NCBI GenBank assembly: GCA_965224605.1
Contig: CBDCZP010000006.1
Span: 186,001 to 250,000 of the forward strand
Source of the DNA: HyVt-477 sp965224605
Lineage (GTDB): Bacteria; Pseudomonadota; Gammaproteobacteria; Thiotrichales; Thiotrichaceae
Direction: 5' to 3'
Length of the DNA stretch: 64,000 bases
This document shows positions 62,375-64,000 of the stretch, in pieces. Position numbers and translations under genes: made by a program. The notes under the pieces were generated by a model. It made no database searches, had not been told where the DNA came from, and saw only the letters and a program-made list of their open reading frames with translations. How positions within the stretch are numbered: the first letter of the stretch is position 1; every line of letters starts with the position of its first letter.

Positions 62375-64000
62375 TTAGCCTAGCGCTTTATTCAATCCCT
62401 CCACACTTTCCTGTGTCGCAAAATAAGACATATGATCGCTAACCACATCACTGACTTCCATTTGAGGGTTTCGGTCTTCCTTGATGTGTTTCATGCTACT
62501 CATTTTTACCGCTACATCATTGTGTTCTGAAAAGAGTGTATCCGAGAGCACGTCATAGGCTGCTAATTTGCTTCGTTGTAGGGCAAATTTCACGTATTTT
62601 TTATAACCTTGTTCTTCATCTACGTTGATGGATAACTTCTGCGTACTGCCAGCTACAAGGTGGTAGGGGATTTGTGGGTCTGGTGAACTAAATAGCGCTT
62701 GGGTGAATTCTGAGTCTTCTCCCATTTGGTCTAAGGTATCGTCAATAGAATCTATCAACTTCATCATCCCCGCGACAGCCACTCCTCCTACTGGAATAGT
62801 AGTAAGCCCGTTCAAGATGAGTGTCAAACTGCCAAACGCCCACTTCCTGACCATGTTGACACCTTTGGTTTTGATGCCAGCCCAAGGTGAACCGTTATTC
62901 GGTGTCCCTAGCATAACCAGCTTATTCACCAGTTTGTTTCCGCCTTCTTGCTCTATCATCCAGCGAGACACTAAGCCTCCCATTGAATGAGCCACAATAT
63001 CTAGCTGTTTATGATGACCTGCTGACAAGCCTATCTGTTGAAGTTTTTCTTTGAATAACTTGGCAGTATCCTGAATCGGGGTATTTAGGTTTTCATAATC
63101 AAAGCAAAGCATCAGATCATATTTTTCACTGATTCGGCTTTCGTCTTCTAACAAGAAATTAACGACTCCTGCCATAGACTTGGTTTCACCAATAATGCCG
63201 TGGATAAAGACAAGCACCTTATCAGCCTTGGTGACCTCTTCTTTTATGACATCTATATCATCATTAAAAGCCACAACTTCGGTTTCACTTTGAGCACCCT
63301 CTTTGCTACCAGACTTTCCACCCAATATTCTTCCAAATTCTGGAATAGCTAAACGAACCGTATCTTTATCTAATTTTAATGCGCTGTAGGTTATTTTCTG
63401 GAAATAGAGTTTTAGTGAGTTACCTAATCCTCGCGTTAGCTCTTTCGCTGCTTTTCCTCTGGCCTGAGTCAAATCAGGTAAGCTTTCAATCATGATTCGC
63501 GTTTTGTCGCCTGCTGCAACAGCATAACCTAGCGGATAATAAAACTCGCCATCGAAGGCAAAAGGCAATACTTGTTCACCATCTTCTAGCTTAGCGTCAA
63601 CGGAAATGACTAAAGGATTCTCAATTGAAACACTTTCGATACCGGCTAAACGCCTATCAGAGTCAGTAGATGCATCACGAGTTGAGGGTAAATCTATTTT
63701 TATAACACTTAAATCTGAAACTGCGCTATTCCCTACATTTAGACTTGCAGCAAAAGAAAAGGTGGGAGTTATACTATTATCCTGAAGAGCCACTGGTGTA
63801 GCCATATTGCCTAGTTTCACAGCTTCAGCTTCCAGGCTGCGATTAGCTTCTGTTTGAGATTCCAAACTAATTGAGGCTTGTAAAGCATGCGGTTCTATTT
63901 CAATACCCAAACCTAGTGAAGCCGTCATATCATCGGGAATCATAATGCTGTCAAGAGGGCGAATCGTAGTCAAAGTGATGGACTTGGTGCTCCAATCAGC
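62375..64000 (-). CDS. Alpha/beta hydrolase (lipase-like), 5' end off window
   Basis: The frame is open to the right edge (base 64000), so the N-terminus is missing; at least 541 residues are encoded. A predicted lipase domain occupies the C-terminal half: VFIHGIIGETKSM (oxyanion), IVAHSMGGLVSRW (Ser nucleophile), and MLGTPNNGSPW. His near the end is likely in EHNDVAV. The N-terminal 230 residues are an unassigned region rich in Ser, Asp and Val with no signal peptide visible. Resembles PGAP1-like/lipase-fused proteins associated with caspase/CHAT proteins, but no such gene is in the window. Confidence 0.8.
   Translation of the reverse strand, partial: ADWSTKSITLTTIRPLDSIMIPDDMTASLGLGIEIEPHALQASISLESQTEANRSLEAEAVKLGNMATPVALQDNSITPTFSFAASLNVGNSAVSDLSVIKIDLPSTRDASTDSDRRLAGIESVSIENPLVISVDAKLEDGEQVLPFAFDGEFYYPLGYAVAAGDKTRIMIESLPDLTQARGKAAKELTRGLGNSLKLYFQKITYSALKLDKDTVRLAIPEFGRILGGKSGSKEGAQSETEVVAFNDDIDVIKEEVTKADKVLVFIHGIIGETKSMAGVVNFLLEDESRISEKYDLMLCFDYENLNTPIQDTAKLFKEKLQQIGLSAGHHKQLDIVAHSMGGLVSRWMIEQEGGNKLVNKLVMLGTPNNGSPWAGIKTKGVNMVRKWAFGSLTLILNGLTTIPVGGVAVAGMMKLIDSIDDTLDQMGEDSEFTQALFSSPDPQIPYHLVAGSTQKLSINVDEEQGYKKYVKFALQRSKLAAYDVLSDTLFSEHNDVAVKMSSMKHIKEDRNPQMEVSDVVSDHMSYFATQESVEGLNKALG

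Overview
The window looks like a chromosomal segment of a moderately AT-rich gammaproteobacterium with type IV pili, a type II secretion gene, and a homo-oligomeric ATP sulfurylase of the kind used by sulfur oxidisers. A member of the Thiotrichales (Leucothrix/Cocleimonas-like) is a reasonable guess. That placement is inference from gene content, since no rRNA gene is present. I saw no rRNA, no convincing tRNA, no CRISPR array, no prophage and no intact insertion sequence.

Layout. 0-5.5 kb: a truncated DUF4143-type ATPase, a Tat/lipoprotein flavin oxidoreductase, DUF3820 and FUN14 small proteins, ATP sulfurylase (sat) with an unusual promoter, and a YfcE-like phosphodiesterase. 5.8-11.9 kb: mutL-miaA-hfq-hflX, a very conserved gammaproteobacterial order, then a Cys/Met-metabolism PLP enzyme. 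12-18.5 kb: minor-pilin operon fimT-pilV-pilW-pilX-pilY1. 18.5-21 kb (minus): rubrerythrin, HdrD/GlpC-like Fe-S protein and DUF3501. 21-26 kb: nrdAB (class Ia ribonucleotide reductase) behind a promoter with a DnaA box and two NrdR boxes. 26-31 kb (minus): pilMNOPQ, divergent from penicillin-binding protein 1a. 34-40.8 kb: a nucleotidyltransferase-like protein, rsmE, bioD, then a Pqi lipid-transport operon in which PqiA is split into two genes. 40.8-43.9 kb: a frameshifted membrane gene, a twice-frameshifted purK, intact purE and purC. 43.9-47.9 kb: UDP-glucuronate epimerase, orphan gspC, a small Ser/Thr kinase, and a histidine-repeat LysM lipoprotein. 48-51.7 kb: M20 amidohydrolase, secreted esterase, secreted unknown. 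51.8-57.4 kb (minus): dTDP-rhamnose genes rmlACDB with a methyltransferase and a PssD/PssE-type split glycosyltransferase, a polysaccharide locus. 57.5-64 kb: CopD-like protein, M48 protease with two YbjQ-family proteins and a two-TM coiled-coil protein, a nucleotidyltransferase-fold gene behind an inverted repeat, and a lipase running off the right edge.

The intergenic DNA is rich in dispersed repeats. There are two copies of a MITE-like element, one with a second hairpin repeat nested in it; two copies of an approximately 82-bp REP/BIME-like element; and several single palindromes used as terminators.

The genes are mostly housekeeping plus cell-surface functions: two-locus type IV pilus machinery, polysaccharide synthesis, envelope lipid transport and envelope proteolysis. 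The least explained items are the histidine-repeat LysM lipoprotein, the M48/YbjQ/coiled-coil module, the rubrerythrin/Fe-S/DUF3501 module, and the cluster of three single-base frameshifts at 40.9-42.1 kb. No large novel defence or mobile system was recognised.
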